The notes under the pieces were generated by a model. It did no database searches and was not told the DNA's origin. It saw nothing but the letters and a program-made list of their open reading frames with translations. DNA of 64,000 nt from Lunularia cruciata (Eukaryota; Streptophyta; Marchantiopsida; Lunulariales; Lunulariaceae): the NCBI GenBank assembly GCA_948567375.1, contig OX419758.1, forward strand, positions 38,631,001-38,695,000, given 5' to 3'. Shown piece by piece: positions 42,901 to 54,937 of the stretch. Both the position numbers and the translations under genes were made by a program. Numbering within the stretch: position 1 is the first letter of the stretch; every line of letters begins with the position of its first letter.

Positions 42901-45900
42901 ATGCAGCCACCACCTAAGCCCGGGGGCCCCGGGACGCAAGGTTACAGTCCGTTTAATCAGCCCCCCACTGCACAGAGTCAACCTTTAGCTTCTCCTGGTA
43001 TGAACCGAAACTTGTGTATTATCAACCGTTCTCGCTATGCATGGTAGATGGATTGTTGTGGAGCTTTCTTGTGCAGGCTATGTTGATCTCGTGCTACTGG
43101 TGGCTTGGAAACCTGTTTTCTTGTGGTTTTGTGTGGGATGGGCCTCGGAGACTGAATTCACTTGTATTAAATTCTCGTTCAATTTACATGAGCCATCTAA
43201 GAACTTACTGGGAAAGGAATTAACATGCTGCCACTAGTACGATTACTTCTCGGATCATCGTCAGAATGTGCTGCAATTATTGTTATGAGTATTGTCTTTT
43301 GCTTCAACTTGTCAGTCAGGTTGTGAGTGAGCAAAGCTCTTGATTTCATAGGTCTTTAGCCCTGTTCCTGTCGCCAGTGAAAATACAATTTAGAATTACA
43401 TATACGTTTAAGCAGTCCAGACACTGACATAGCTTCTGGTATCCATTTTCAGGATCTCAAAGGCCAGGACAACCATGGCAACAGCCTGCCTCCGGCTCGG
43501 GGCAACCATTTCGTCCAGCAGGAAATTTTGCTGGTGCTCCAGGACCACCGCCTGGAGGTCCTCCATCTTCTGCACCGCCCACGGCAGGACCAGGTCAAAA
43601 TTTAGGAACGGGAGGAGCTAGGTCTGGAGGTCCTCCAGGGGCCTTCTTTCCTGGACAGAACTTGCCCGCCGTGTCAGGAAGCGCACCCCCACCCTTTGCT
43701 CGTCATCCTTCTGGTCCGCCTCCTCCTGGTGGGTTTCGTCCTTCTGGTCCCCCAGCTCCCACAGTCGGTTCTCTCATGGGGCAAAGAGGGTTTGGTCCTG
43801 CTCAGGGTTCAGGCTTAGCTCCACCGCCAACTGGAGTTCAAGCACCTTCTACAGGCAATTCGTTTTCTCAAGCACCCCCCACGAGCAAATTTCCAGGGTA
43901 TCCTGCACCAGCCACATCAGCTCAACCTCCTTCGAGCGCCCCTTTCAGCAACACCCCGCCCAATCTCGGTCCACCACCTCAATTTCCAGGGCAAAATGCT
44001 ACACCCCCCAACTTTGCCTCAGTACAAGCCCGGCTTGGGTCAGTGCAACTCAGTGGTCCTCCGCAATCTGCATCGGCACAATACGGTCAACCGCAAAGTG
44101 GTCCTCAATATGGGGCGCCTCCCAGTAACTTTTATGGTGCAGCCCCACCTACTTCGCCAACAATGCAGGCACCGGGAAATTATGGACCTCCACCTCCTGG
44201 ACCACCTCCTCCGATGGGAGGGTATGGCTACGATCCTACAACAAGAGGTCTACCCGAAGAATTCCAATCACTCTCGATGGTGCCACTTCCTGGATCCATG
44301 GATGCAGTTGATCCTGGTGTCCTTCCCAGACCTCTCGATGACATGGAACCGGCTCCTTCATCCTGGGCGGCAAATTGTCATCCAAGATATTTGCGTCTTA
44401 CCTGCAACTCATTGCCGAACTCTCATTCACTCGTTTCTCGTTGGCACTTGCCTCTAGGTGCTGTGGTGCATCCGCTTGCAGAGGCTCCTCCTGGGGTAAA
44501 CGAAGAACTATCTCTACTCTGCAGTTCTAGAATCTCTATGGCTTGTCCTTATGGCCCTTGGTGCTCGTAAAGTTTTGATTTACTCTGAAAATCTGTGGCT
44601 CATTTTCACAGGAAGAAGTGCCAGTTGTAAATTCTGGAGCTACGAGTATTGTCAGGTGTCGGAGGTGTCGCACCTACATCAATGCTTATGTCACTTTTAC
44701 GGATGGTGGAAGAAGGTGGCGTTGTAATGTCTGTGTCTTGCTGAATGAAGGTGAAACCTCTTGATTCCCGATGCTTCCTTAGTAGTTCGTCTTCAACTTT
44801 GTGATTGATTTGACGGGGAAGAGTAGGATTTTGTTGAGAGACTCCCCTCTGCTTGGGCTTTAGGAGAACGATTAAAGGATTATGTACTACCTAAGTTTTT
44901 CTATGTTGTGTCAATGTTAATGAAATTGTGTTTTCGCACTGTTTTGGATTCCATCACCAATTATAGGCTGTTAAGGTATAGATTAAGTGTCCAGTTTTCC
45001 GGTTACAATACTGTTCTTACCAAATACGTGTTGCCGTCTTATGCCGAATAGGTATGGTTTATTAAATCTCATGCTTCTTGTCCAAAAGCTCACAAGGATT
45101 ACATGGGTTTAAGTTAAGCCCAGCGGTTCTCTTGCTTTCTTTCTACTATGCCGGTGCAACTAAGTGTATCTGATGCTTGTGGAGATCGTCCCACTGATTC
45201 CGTGTCACAAAAGTTGACTCGGTGTTGTAATACCTTCTGAAATCCATCAGTTCCCGTGGAGTATTTCTGCCCGCTGGATGTCAACGGAAGGCGAAAAGAT
45301 GCGGATGAAAGACCGGAACTCTGTCAGGGTAGTATAGAATTTGTTGCTCCAACAGAGTACATGGTGCGGCCTCCAATGCCACCGGTGTACTTCTTTCTGA
45401 TTGATGTGTCAGCGTCTGCGATCAGAACGGGAATGCTGCAGGTTAGTACACCCTGTCAGATTCAGAATTTTCTATGAACCACTGCACAAGGAATGGACCG
45501 TTCTTGCTTACTGCTGATTTCATCCCCTCGGCAACTCTCAACGAGGGAAGGTCGTGCTCATACAGATCGTGTACTTCTGCCTAGCTTCTCAAACCGGCTA
45601 CTTTAGAATGCTCTTACTTAGTTGGATTGAGGGTATAACCTTCCAAGATTTAGAAGGGGTTTATCCTCAGAGTAGAAAGAGAAAAGTACTGTAAATTTGT
45701 GGTTAAGGCTGATCAAAGTCGAACTAATTCGTGTCGTTAATCTTGAAAAGTAGTGAGCCATGTTATGGTTTTTGTGGTAAGGTTCTATTTATAGTTTCCA
45801 ATACATTCTCGTGTCATGGATTCAAGGTTTTGTCGTGGGACTATAGAGTATGGATCCCCTCTTGCAGATTTTGCTGTTGACAGTGTTTGTGTTCATTGTA

Positions 45901-48900
45901 GCTCATTCAGCTTACACTTTGGTATTGTAACCTGTTTTCTTTCCAGATTGCATGTGACACCATAAAAGCCAGCTTGGACAAGTTACCTGGTTACCCACGG
46001 ACACAGATTGGGTTTATAACGTTTGACAGTACCCTTCATTTCTACAGCTTGAAGGTGATGACTCTCTGCATGATATAGATGCTGGTTAGAAAGTTTAGTT
46101 TGTTGCAATGCATTTGTTTAGGAAGACAAGCTTGTCCGTCGTGTACGACAACTGTACTCCCGCTGTTTGATTGGAATTGGAGATCCAGCTTATAAGGAGA
46201 TATTTCCTGTGTGCTGACATAGCGGTTGTTGTCTTGCAGTCTTCTTTGACCCAGCCACAAATGATGGTTGTGGCTGAACTTGAGGATCCATTTCTGCCTA
46301 TGCCGGATGATTTGCTTGTCAACCTCTCTGAATCACGCGCTGTTGTCGAGGCCTTGCTAGATAGCCTTCCTTCAATGTTTCAGAGCAATTTGAACGTTGA
46401 GTCGGCACTTGGTCCTGCACTGAAGGCTGCTTTCATGGTTATGGTAAGAGCAACTTTTTTGATTATAATAGACTTGTGCTTTACACAGCGGGGTTGAACC
46501 TTGCTTTCCCTACTTACTTTACATACCACAACAACTGAATTCGAAATCCTAAGTCATGCAACTGAAGATGGCTTCAAGCTTGATTCATGTCTTCACATTC
46601 TGACATCGATGTCAAATCAGAGCCAACTTGGAGGAAAATTGCTCGTGTTCCAAAGCACCTTGCCATCGTTGGGTTCTGGTAGACTGAAGTTGAGGGGTGA
46701 TGATCCACGTTTATACGGGACCGACAAAGAACATACAATCCGTGTGACAGAAGAGCAGTTTTACAAGCAAATGGCTGCAGATTTTTCAAAATACCAAATC
46801 GGGGTTAACATTTACGCATTTGCCGATAAGTACACCGACTTGGCCTCTTTAGGTAATCAATCACACCACTACCATTTCTTTTTGGGGCTTCATTATAACG
46901 CTTTCTATGTGTTTCAGTCAATGGTGTTGGTTGATGAACTCGTCTGATCAGTCAGTGAAGTTTATAAACTACTGGTGTAGGAATTCGTGAAAGTTGGTAT
47001 ATAATCCGTATCTAGTTTAGAAGTCAGCAATATGTTCTGTTGTTGACTGATTCTCGGATCATTGCCTGACATTCCCTAGCGAATGCCGCAGATCCTCAAG
47101 TATCCACTATGGTGAAAGACCATTAAGCATATCGTCCCTGCCTTGATTTTATCTCAATTTGCATCACTCGAACATTTCACTTGAACTTACTTTAGTTGGT
47201 TTAGGTCCTAATTAATATTCCATCGTATTTCAGCTTCTTGTGGGTAAGATTTCTGACCGGAGAACTTTAACAGGTACTCTTCCAAAATATACCGGGGGAC
47301 AGATTATCCATTATCCAGGTTTTCAGCCCCACATGCATCGGCAGAAATTTTCTTACGAACTTGGAAGAGATCTGTCACGAGAGACAGCATGGGAAGCTGT
47401 CATGCGTATTCGTTGCGGCAAAGGTATTACTGTTCATTTAATTGCGTTTGAATCATGACCATGTACCTTGCTCTTGCGTCCTTTTAGTCCTCTTTCTTGT
47501 TTCTGGTAGATTGCTGACGGTTGTATAGCGTGATCAAAGCTTGAAGACTTATTCTTTCTGGTATCTCCGGTCTTGTGTGCTTGTATGAAGAAAGAATATA
47601 TTGGTTGCATTTCCTGCTTCTCGGATGACCTTATCGCACCCCTCAGAGCTGCAATAGATGCTCATATCTGCACAAATGTGTAGGATGGCCACCCAGCAGA
47701 TGCCTCAGGTTCGTATGAATATGATAGTCATTTGACTGAATGTGTAAGCATGGTGCGAGTACATCTATTTAACTCGTAGTGTCTTTCGTGTGCCAGGAAT
47801 CAGATTCAGCACCTTTCATGGTCACTTCATGCTACGAAGTTCCGACCTGCTTGCACTTCCTGCAGTCGATTGTGATAAAGCTTTTGCTATGCAGCTTACG
47901 TTGGAAGATACTTTGCTCACAACTCAGACAGTTTACTTTCAAGTGGCTGTGCTGTATCCCATTTTTCACTCTACTTTACGCCTACGGTCTCTTCTAGTAC
48001 TATCGTGCTTTTTGGAATTGATGGCCGAAGAAGTGTCAGCTTTTATCTTGGTAGAGGACAAGTTCCCTTCTCGTGTTGGTCATTCGCTGTTCTGCATGTC
48101 AACGCTTTCATGTTTAAGGTTCTTATTGATGTCAAAGATTTGCTATCTTGTCATTGTTATCTAAAGTAGGTCTCCTTAATACAAGATTCAGATACACATC
48201 GTCATCTGGTGAAAGACGAATTAGAGTTCACACCATGGCAGCCCCTGTGACTGCGGATCTTGGTGAGATGTACAGATCTGCAGATGTGGGAGCTATCGCA
48301 GGTCTAATGAGCAGATTGGGTAATCATCTTCACTTCTTCAAAGTTTCATCTGTACGATTCAACAACAATTGTACAGAAACGCTCAATCACGTTTTATTAA
48401 CTATTGTCTTCTATTTTGCTGGCTAAGCCTTGAATTCGAATTTATCTGTCATACGTTTCAATGCAGGAAATTGATAAGTTTTGCTTATGTTTTTGCAGCC
48501 ATTGAAAAATCTCTTACTTCGAAGCTTGAGGACTGCCGTCAATCTGGACAATTGAGGCTGGTTAGAAGTCTTCGGGAATATAAAAATCTATTTGCAGTCC
48601 AACATCGTACAACAGGAAGGCTCATATTTCCGGAATCATTCAAATTGCTTCCCCTTTATGTGCTTGCCATCAACAAATCGTTAGCTTTAAGAGGTGGATT
48701 TAACGAAGTTCAAGCTGATGAAAGATCTGCCGCGGCATTTGAGATGATGATAATGCCAGTGTCTCGTCTCCTGAAATATCTCTACCCATCCTTATACCGA
48801 ATCGACGATTACCTTTACCAGGTATATAGCCCTCCTTTGCAACTCCCAAACATGACCTGTAGCAATGTTGCTCACAGTAAATCAAAGCATGCACGTCTGC

Positions 48901-49841
48901 ATGCGCCGAACGTGCTATTGAGTTCGAGTTTTTTGATGAGAAAAAAGGTCACGATATTCAAAATTGTTCTAGCTTGCCATGAGTTAGTTCTCAATCACTT
49001 GGCTTAAGTCTGGTTTAGCTACGTGAAGTATGGGGGTGATACTCGTTCTGTACGCACATCGATTTAGTTACGAGGAAAAAGTGAAGAAGAAAGAATTAAG
49101 TAAAATTGAAATGAGGAATAACTGAATCAACACAAACTGACCTCAATGTTTTGCTGTGCGCAGACTGCAAAGATCAAAGCAGATCCAGTTGAGTTGCCAG
49201 CACCATTACCTTTGACCGCAGAGAGGCTTGATCCGCGGGGTGCATATCTTTACAACGACGGCTTACGATTTGTCCTGTGGGTGGGGAAAGTTTTATCACT
49301 GGATTTCGTGGGGCTTCTGTACGGCGCCGAAGTTGCCCAATCTGGAGACTCTAGCAAGGTAATAGTCTGAAACCCCTCCCCTATCAAAGCGGGGTCGTGG
49401 AACTCATAAACAAAGTTCTTGTTGTAGCAAAGAAGTTGTACACTTTCATAATGTAGTGCTCTTGAGTCCGGATACTGCTTGTTCAATCTAAAACATTGCT
49501 CGGGTCCAATTTCCAGTTGCTACCATTTCCAGCTCTCTACTGGATCGCCCGTGGGTTACCAATATCAATATGCTAAGCCAAACATGCGCACTGTATTCAT
49601 TGTGCAGGTGGCTCTTTATGAGCAAGAAAATGACTTATCAAGGCGTTTTCTATCCGTGCTTAGTAAGTTAAGGGAAAAGAACACAGCCTTGCATCAAGAT
49701 TGCGTTCTCGTGAGGCAAGGGGAGCAGCCAAGGGAATCTATTTTACTGCTGTCAAATCTTGTAGAAGATCGGACGGTCCCACCTTTTGGCTACGTTGATT
49801 GGATGATACAGATCTACCGCCTCGTTCAGCAGAACTCGTAA
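42901..49841 (+). CDS. SEC24: SEC24 COPII coat subunit, 13 exons
   Basis: SEC24 partners SEC23 in the COPII inner coat and selects cargo for ER-to-Golgi vesicles. Exons: 42901-42997, 43453-44495, 44612-44750, 45251-45441, 45947-46054, 46240-46443, 46621-46852, 47274-47423, 47797-47953, 48192-48319, 48499-48821, 49164-49358, 49608-49841. All are GT-AG and phase-consistent, giving 1066 aa; plant SEC24A is about 1040. Residues 1-320 are a Pro/Gly/Gln-rich disordered tail, followed by RYLRLT and [18 protein letters not shown]. The zinc finger is at about 392-420 ([18 protein letters not shown]). The trunk is at about 440-720 ([45 protein letters not shown]-like LYGTDKEH). The beta-sandwich/helical part follows ([33 protein letters not shown]), and the gelsolin-like C-terminus ends in [10 protein letters not shown] and [17 protein letters not shown]. 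The start ATG opens with the typical MQPPP. Exon 9's donor (GCT-GTATCC) was chosen because it restores the [11 protein letters not shown] junction. Confidence 0.96.
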
Positions 49842-50087
49842 GTCTGTTTCACGGTGGTACCTTGGCCTTCTGTGTAGCTCCTTTGGTTTGCGATGCCCCG
49901 CTTTACTCAAAGAAAAGTTCTGACAGTGGTGAAGGTAATCTTTTGAGGTGACGGAAAGGAAAGGGTGTCAGAATTTGTAAAGATTGGCATAGTTACTTGT
50001 TGTGGTTGAAGGTGCCGAAGAGTGATGGGAAGGCATTTTGGCTGTTGTTGGGCTACTCTACTCATCGCTGCTACTTAGTTTGGGTAC

Positions 50088-50093
50088 AATAAA
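50088..50093 (+). other. Polyadenylation signal for SEC24
   Basis: AATAAA about 250 bp after the SEC24 stop codon, in a T-rich setting. A plausible near-upstream element. Confidence 0.5.
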
Positions 50094-51159
50094 TGTTCAT
50101 TAGTGTTTCAAATTAAAGGTCAGTAGACCCATTTTTTTCCTCAGTCTCAGGGCTTTGTGACCCATGCACATTCGCACATCGATATATCAGGCGTCTATAG
50201 TAGAACCAGTAGCCCTCTTCCCAAAGGCACATTTCCAGGCTTTCAGGAGTCGAGTCGCTGAAAAATAAAGGAGATATGCAAGGTTGCATTTTTGATTGGA
50301 AGGAGTTCCACGCTGTTTGTCGTGTGTTAGTTGCTCGTTTTTCCACGGTTGGTCAAACCGATCGGTCAGAAGTCCCGGGAGAGTTACCTTGACTGTCAAT
50401 TCGGTGGTCAGTACGGGCGTTTCTGGGTGAATCTTTTCAGGCAACAATGTTAGCTGCAGCAGTCGTTTTTGCTTGGACTGCGCTTGTACTCTGAGCGTTT
50501 GGGAGCACGTTCTCTTTCACGATGTTGCTGTTTCCAGCTGGTTCTCAAGTTTCTTATCACTTCTCCATCACCCAAGTCTAGAGTGAGTGCCAAGTCATCG
50601 GCGTTGGAAAAACGAATAATGTCCACATTCTTTGTGTCGTGTTCGCGAATAGTTTCTTTGAGCCGCGTCACCACACTACACGCTGCAGACCTACCGGATC
50701 ACTGAATCAGTGTCATGACATGACAAGTTCTACTTCAATCGAGTCAAATACATCTTCTTGCATATTTTCCACGTTCAACCATGCCCAACGAATCTATTTC
50801 CTACTGAAAGTTGCCCGACTCCCATAACCCCCACATTCTTTGCGTATATTGTGATTTGATCCGTGGTTGATGCTCCGTGCTCTGAGTCGCGAAACACTTG
50901 ATTCACTCTACTCTGATAAATTCCAGCATAGTTGCATGCGCAACTTACTATTTAAGCCGTTATTATCTTGTGTGCGAGAAATCATCTTATACATCAGCGG
51001 AATGATAAAGACAATGATATCTGTTCGAGGGTGTCGCATGTGAGGATCGGTGTAATTTTGTAGAGCAAAGTAATTATGGTTTTGATACGGTCTTGAATAA
51101 TTATTATGAAGGAGAGAGAAAAATGGAGAAAAGTTATTAGAAGATAGTACGATTTTATC

Positions 51160-51480
51160 ATTGATATTAAAATGAAATAATGATAATGATGATCTATATA
51201 TTATTTTTGATTATTTTGAATAATAAAAAAATGATATCTAGTTATTGGAGAAATATAATTTTTAAAAATATTAAAAATTAAAATTAAAAAATTTAAAATT
51301 TATAAAATTTATAAAAATATTTATAATTATTATAAATACATTTATAATTATAAAATATTTATTTTAATTAATATACTATACATTAATAAAATATGTTATA
51401 CTTTTTAATATATAATTTACACGATCCATTGATCAATTTATCCATTAATTTGAAAATGTAAAATCTCAATCTAACAAAAT
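51160..51480. other. Extremely AT-rich block
   Basis: Long runs of AAAATTTATAAAAT-like sequence with almost no G or C. Candidate matrix-attachment-type or decayed transposon sequence; nothing coding. Confidence 0.7.
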
Positions 51481-52679
51481 AAATATATTTTGACAAAATA
51501 AAACTTGCTTAAGATAAAACTTCATATGGAACGAGAAGTATCGGGGAATCCTTCTACTTCTCGAGATTTTGCAAATATTAACTCTCTTAAGAAAGAGTTT
51601 TTATCGATGAATTCCTCAAAATTTCCTTCTAAAGAGAGCCGGACATTACATTGAAGGAGCTTTGATGGGCCCCATGATGCTACCATATCACACGTGCGTT
51701 TCCCCTCTCGTTAGCCATGAAACGTACATAGCGACACCATAGTGTTTCTCAAACACTTAAAAAAAATATGCTGGTAATATGATTGTCCATATTAGATACT
51801 GTGTTCTAGCAGCTCCTCAAGAAGAAATTGGTACGTTGATCAAAAGCCTGAAACATCACTGTATGAATTAAAAATATGTGATATCAATAGGAAGCGAAAC
51901 CTCTTCTTTACAGGCATATTAAGTGGTTTTTACTTCATCTCATGATGAAAGTTTGAGCTCCATCGATCTGTCATTTCGATTTCCTGTCACACCGTATCCT
52001 AATGTCTGAATCCTCGGAGAGAGCTCATCTTAGATATGGTGGTTATATGAAACCTGAGATGCAGTTATTTAGGATAGCGTATGAATAACGCGATCAAGTT
52101 GTGAAATTTAAGTTTAAGTTAAGGCTCTTCATATCTAATCTCTCCCGTAGAATTACGAATAGTATTTCCATCCTAAGTTGTGATTCATCTCCATAGATAG
52201 AAAAGAACCATGGAGGTCAAGGCGGAAGCACCTTCTTAACTTCGGCAAAACACAAAATGTAATGAAACAGTTTGAGCATGATCTTCTAAGTTTTCTTTTC
52301 AGGAGACATTACTGGGATTTTAAATTCACACACCAAAATCGTGACCTCATCCCCTTCCATGATACAATGTGCACATGTGATTTTGCCCTTTCTCGTATGA
52401 GGGAGATCACTTCCTGCACCAGAAAGCAATCAATGGCTTGGTAGTTACTTCACCTTGAGCAAGACTTAAAGCCCTCAACAGCACTGAAGGCAATCGTCTG
52501 GACGCTCCCACCACATTCGTCATTGACGACAATGAGTAGCACTTTCCACTCTGCCAATGCTTGAGGATCGAGGAGCATGTTTCTGCAAGCGATCTTCCCT
52601 AGTCGTCAAGGCAAGCTCGTGCGATCATTTCGTTATGCGGAACAAGTTGAGTTGTTGTACTCTCGATGAACACATGCTG

Positions 52680-53100
52680 CGATGTCATCTATACCCAGTC
52701 CTCTGACGCTTCGCCCTTCTTCTCTTCTCTCGTTCTCTCTTCTCTGGACGATTTCATACTTTCGGGCTGACCCGCTGACTTTTCGGGACTTTCGATTTCC
52801 TATCTGCTACAATCGATTTTCTACATTGGTCTATCTGAATTCTTTCTCGTCCCAACTCGTCAAGTCGATTTTATTTCTCTCCATGCCTTGTTGATCTGTT
52901 TCTGCTTTTCCTATGCATGTTAGTGGTATATAGGTATTAGTTTTGATATGTTTCTAGGCTATGCTTATTTATGCTATCATTCGAACAGATTTTTGCTATC
53001 TTGTATACTTTACATATTTTGCATCTCATTTGCATTAACGAGTTTTGGATCTCTCGTTCTCGACCGGCTTCTGTTCTCTTTTTCTCCATATCTAAAGAAT
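52680..53100. repeat. Dispersed repeat family C, copy 2
   Basis: Aligns in order with 24105-24385 inside the RBM28 intron: CCCAGTCCTCTGACGCTTCG, GATTTCATA, ACATATTTTGCATCTCATTT, ACGAGTTTTGGATC, CGGCTTCTGTTCTC and CTCCATATCT. This copy is longer in the middle. Class unknown. Confidence 0.65.
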
Positions 53101-54386
53101 GCCGTGAAACAGTAAAGTGAGAGTGATGCACTTTGACATTTTATATAATTTACTCTTTTATAATTTTTGACAAATATATCAAACCCAGTATCTATCATTC
53201 CATTTCACTCCAAAACTAGAAGAATAAATAAAGAGATAATGTTACTACATAAACTTTATGCGTGAAGACCTTCCAAAACTAGAGGAACAAATAAAGAGAT
53301 AAGCTTGAAAACCTTGCTTCTTGCTGTGGCTTTGTTTCCGGTCATCCTCTTCATCATGGAGGAGGACTAATCACTCTCTCCAAATTGCATCCAGTGAGTG
53401 AGGGAACTAAATTACAACATCCTAATCATCTCCTAACAAAATAAAAATAATAAATCTGTCTTGACTCGTATCATTTTACAAAGTATACCAACCCTCCCTC
53501 TCCAATTGAGGCATCCAGTCTCTCTTAGCATTAAGAAAAACTATAGTATGATAGTTTGGTCAATAACTATCCTACGTCCTCCCATACAATACAACACCAT
53601 GTCATATAGACCTCTAATGTGCATCTAATGTAGAACCTCACTTGTGCTACTACATCTAGGGTAAAATCATAATCACATAGTAAAGTAAATAATGAAAATT
53701 CACATGGATGAACCAAATCTACCCAGAACCTCATTTTTGTCCGCTGTATCTAATCCCAAAAAGAGATCTTGTAACATTGCAAAGTCCACGGGCACGGGAT
53801 GGTTTAGCATTACAAATGCGACCAAAGATCTTCCAATTAGACTAATTCGAGATTGGAGAACTTCAGTTCGGGGAGTGACCCCTGCTCTATTCCTGAGGGT
53901 CCCCACATCTTCTTATGAGAGCGATGAACTCCTCCTACACGAGGCTGGAGTCACTGAAGTCATTGAAGCCATAAATATCTCTGGTTAGAAACAGATATTC
54001 TGCGAATACAAAGATGTATACAACGAAGAGGCGCCACACCTAGATTGCTGAACCTGTCAGTCCTTTCAAACGGTTCACAGTATGTTATGCATTCTATCAG
54101 AAGATGTAGATGTTGGACATATCTACAGACTTGCATCTTGAAACGATGCAAGCACTTCCTTCATGTATTCTACCTGGTCGCCTTTTTCGCATCTTGGAAA
54201 GAAAGCAAGACGTATTTGCTAGCTTGATGACCATTACTTGAGAAATATATGACCGGCGAGATCGGTGGGGTTTGACCAGCTAGAGCAAGTGGAAACTCAC
54301 TGTTGGAGAGTTGTCACGAGGAATGAATGCAGACGCAAGACGACGGTCACTGTAAACCAGATTATTGGAATTCAAATTTACTGGTA

Positions 54387-54746
54387 TTACCATGTCAGCT
54401 TGCATCGGCTGGGAAAGGAGGAAACGAAGACGTACTTTTTTAGCCGATCCCGATGGCGTTTTGATCGACGACTAGACGATCTCAGGTCATTGAGAGCACC
54501 TGTGCTCTGTTCTGCTGCATCTGCTGAAGATCGTCTGTCATCCTGCGCGATTTCGCCTTCCTTTGCTAGTCCGAAACCCTTGAACTGGATGTAGCCGGAC
54601 AATGTGAGGAGAAGAGGAATACACATAAGAAGAGACAGATGTGAACATCCGACTGCACAGGACGATATGAACCTGTCTTTCCGAGGAGGAGGTTTCGGAA
54701 CTGACTGCATTCCTGAGACTCTCAAGCTTGAACGTTGCGAAAACAA
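54387..54746 (-). CDS. Possible small membrane protein, divergent to GNA1
   Basis: A 119-codon reverse-strand frame whose start lies 191 bp from the GNA1 start. It shows a basic N-terminal part (PKPPPRKDRF), one hydrophobic segment (HLSLLMCIPLLLTLSGYI, a plausible single membrane span) and a charged C-terminal half (RSSSRRSKRHRDRLKK). I recognise no family. The frame may instead be chance within the GNA1 5' region; there is no splice or conservation evidence. Confidence 0.25.
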   Translation of the reverse strand: MFSQRSSLRVSGMQSVPKPPPRKDRFISSCAVGCSHLSLLMCIPLLLTLSGYIQFKGFGLAKEGEIAQDDRRSSADAAEQSTGALNDLRSSSRRSKRHRDRLKKYVFVSSFPSRCKLTW

Positions 54747-54937
54747 AGTTCGGTTTCGGGTTTTAGAATTTCCTTCATTGGTATAACTGGAGGTTTATCT
54801 ACTGAATTTCAAGTCAATTGTGCTTCAGGAGAAGATTTAAACGAGAATGTCATAGGGAGAGCCGAAACCTGTGAGGAGGTTTTTAAATTTCAAATTGCTG
54901 GAGTTGGAGGATCGATTTTCAGATCGGGGAGGAAAAG

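Larger units (their letters stand above)
50094..54386. other. Intergenic between SEC24 and GNA1
   Basis: 50100-50830 is balanced and has minus-strand frames without a recognisable domain. 50950-51500 is extremely AT-rich. 51500-52670 has no supported feature. 52680-53100 is a dispersed repeat. 53200-53660 is AT-rich with a local duplication of AACAAATAAAGAGATAA-like sequence (about 53216 and 53276). 53690-54386 has short frames only. Confidence 0.6.

Noticed and set aside
43996-44457. 153-codon frame in another phase within SEC24 exon 2
   Set aside because: It overlaps the Pro/Gly/Gln-rich SEC24 coding frame. The low-complexity codons keep alternative frames open by chance.
50113-50790. Possible spliced minus-strand gene downstream of SEC24 with a good donor/acceptor pair (intron about 50258-50387)
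   Set aside because: The phases on both sides do not match. Splicing in the open upstream frame hits a stop after four codons, and no domain is recognisable.
53692-53988. 98-codon plus-strand frame and its antisense
   Set aside because: No domain, no splice context and no transposon motif; length is within chance expectation.
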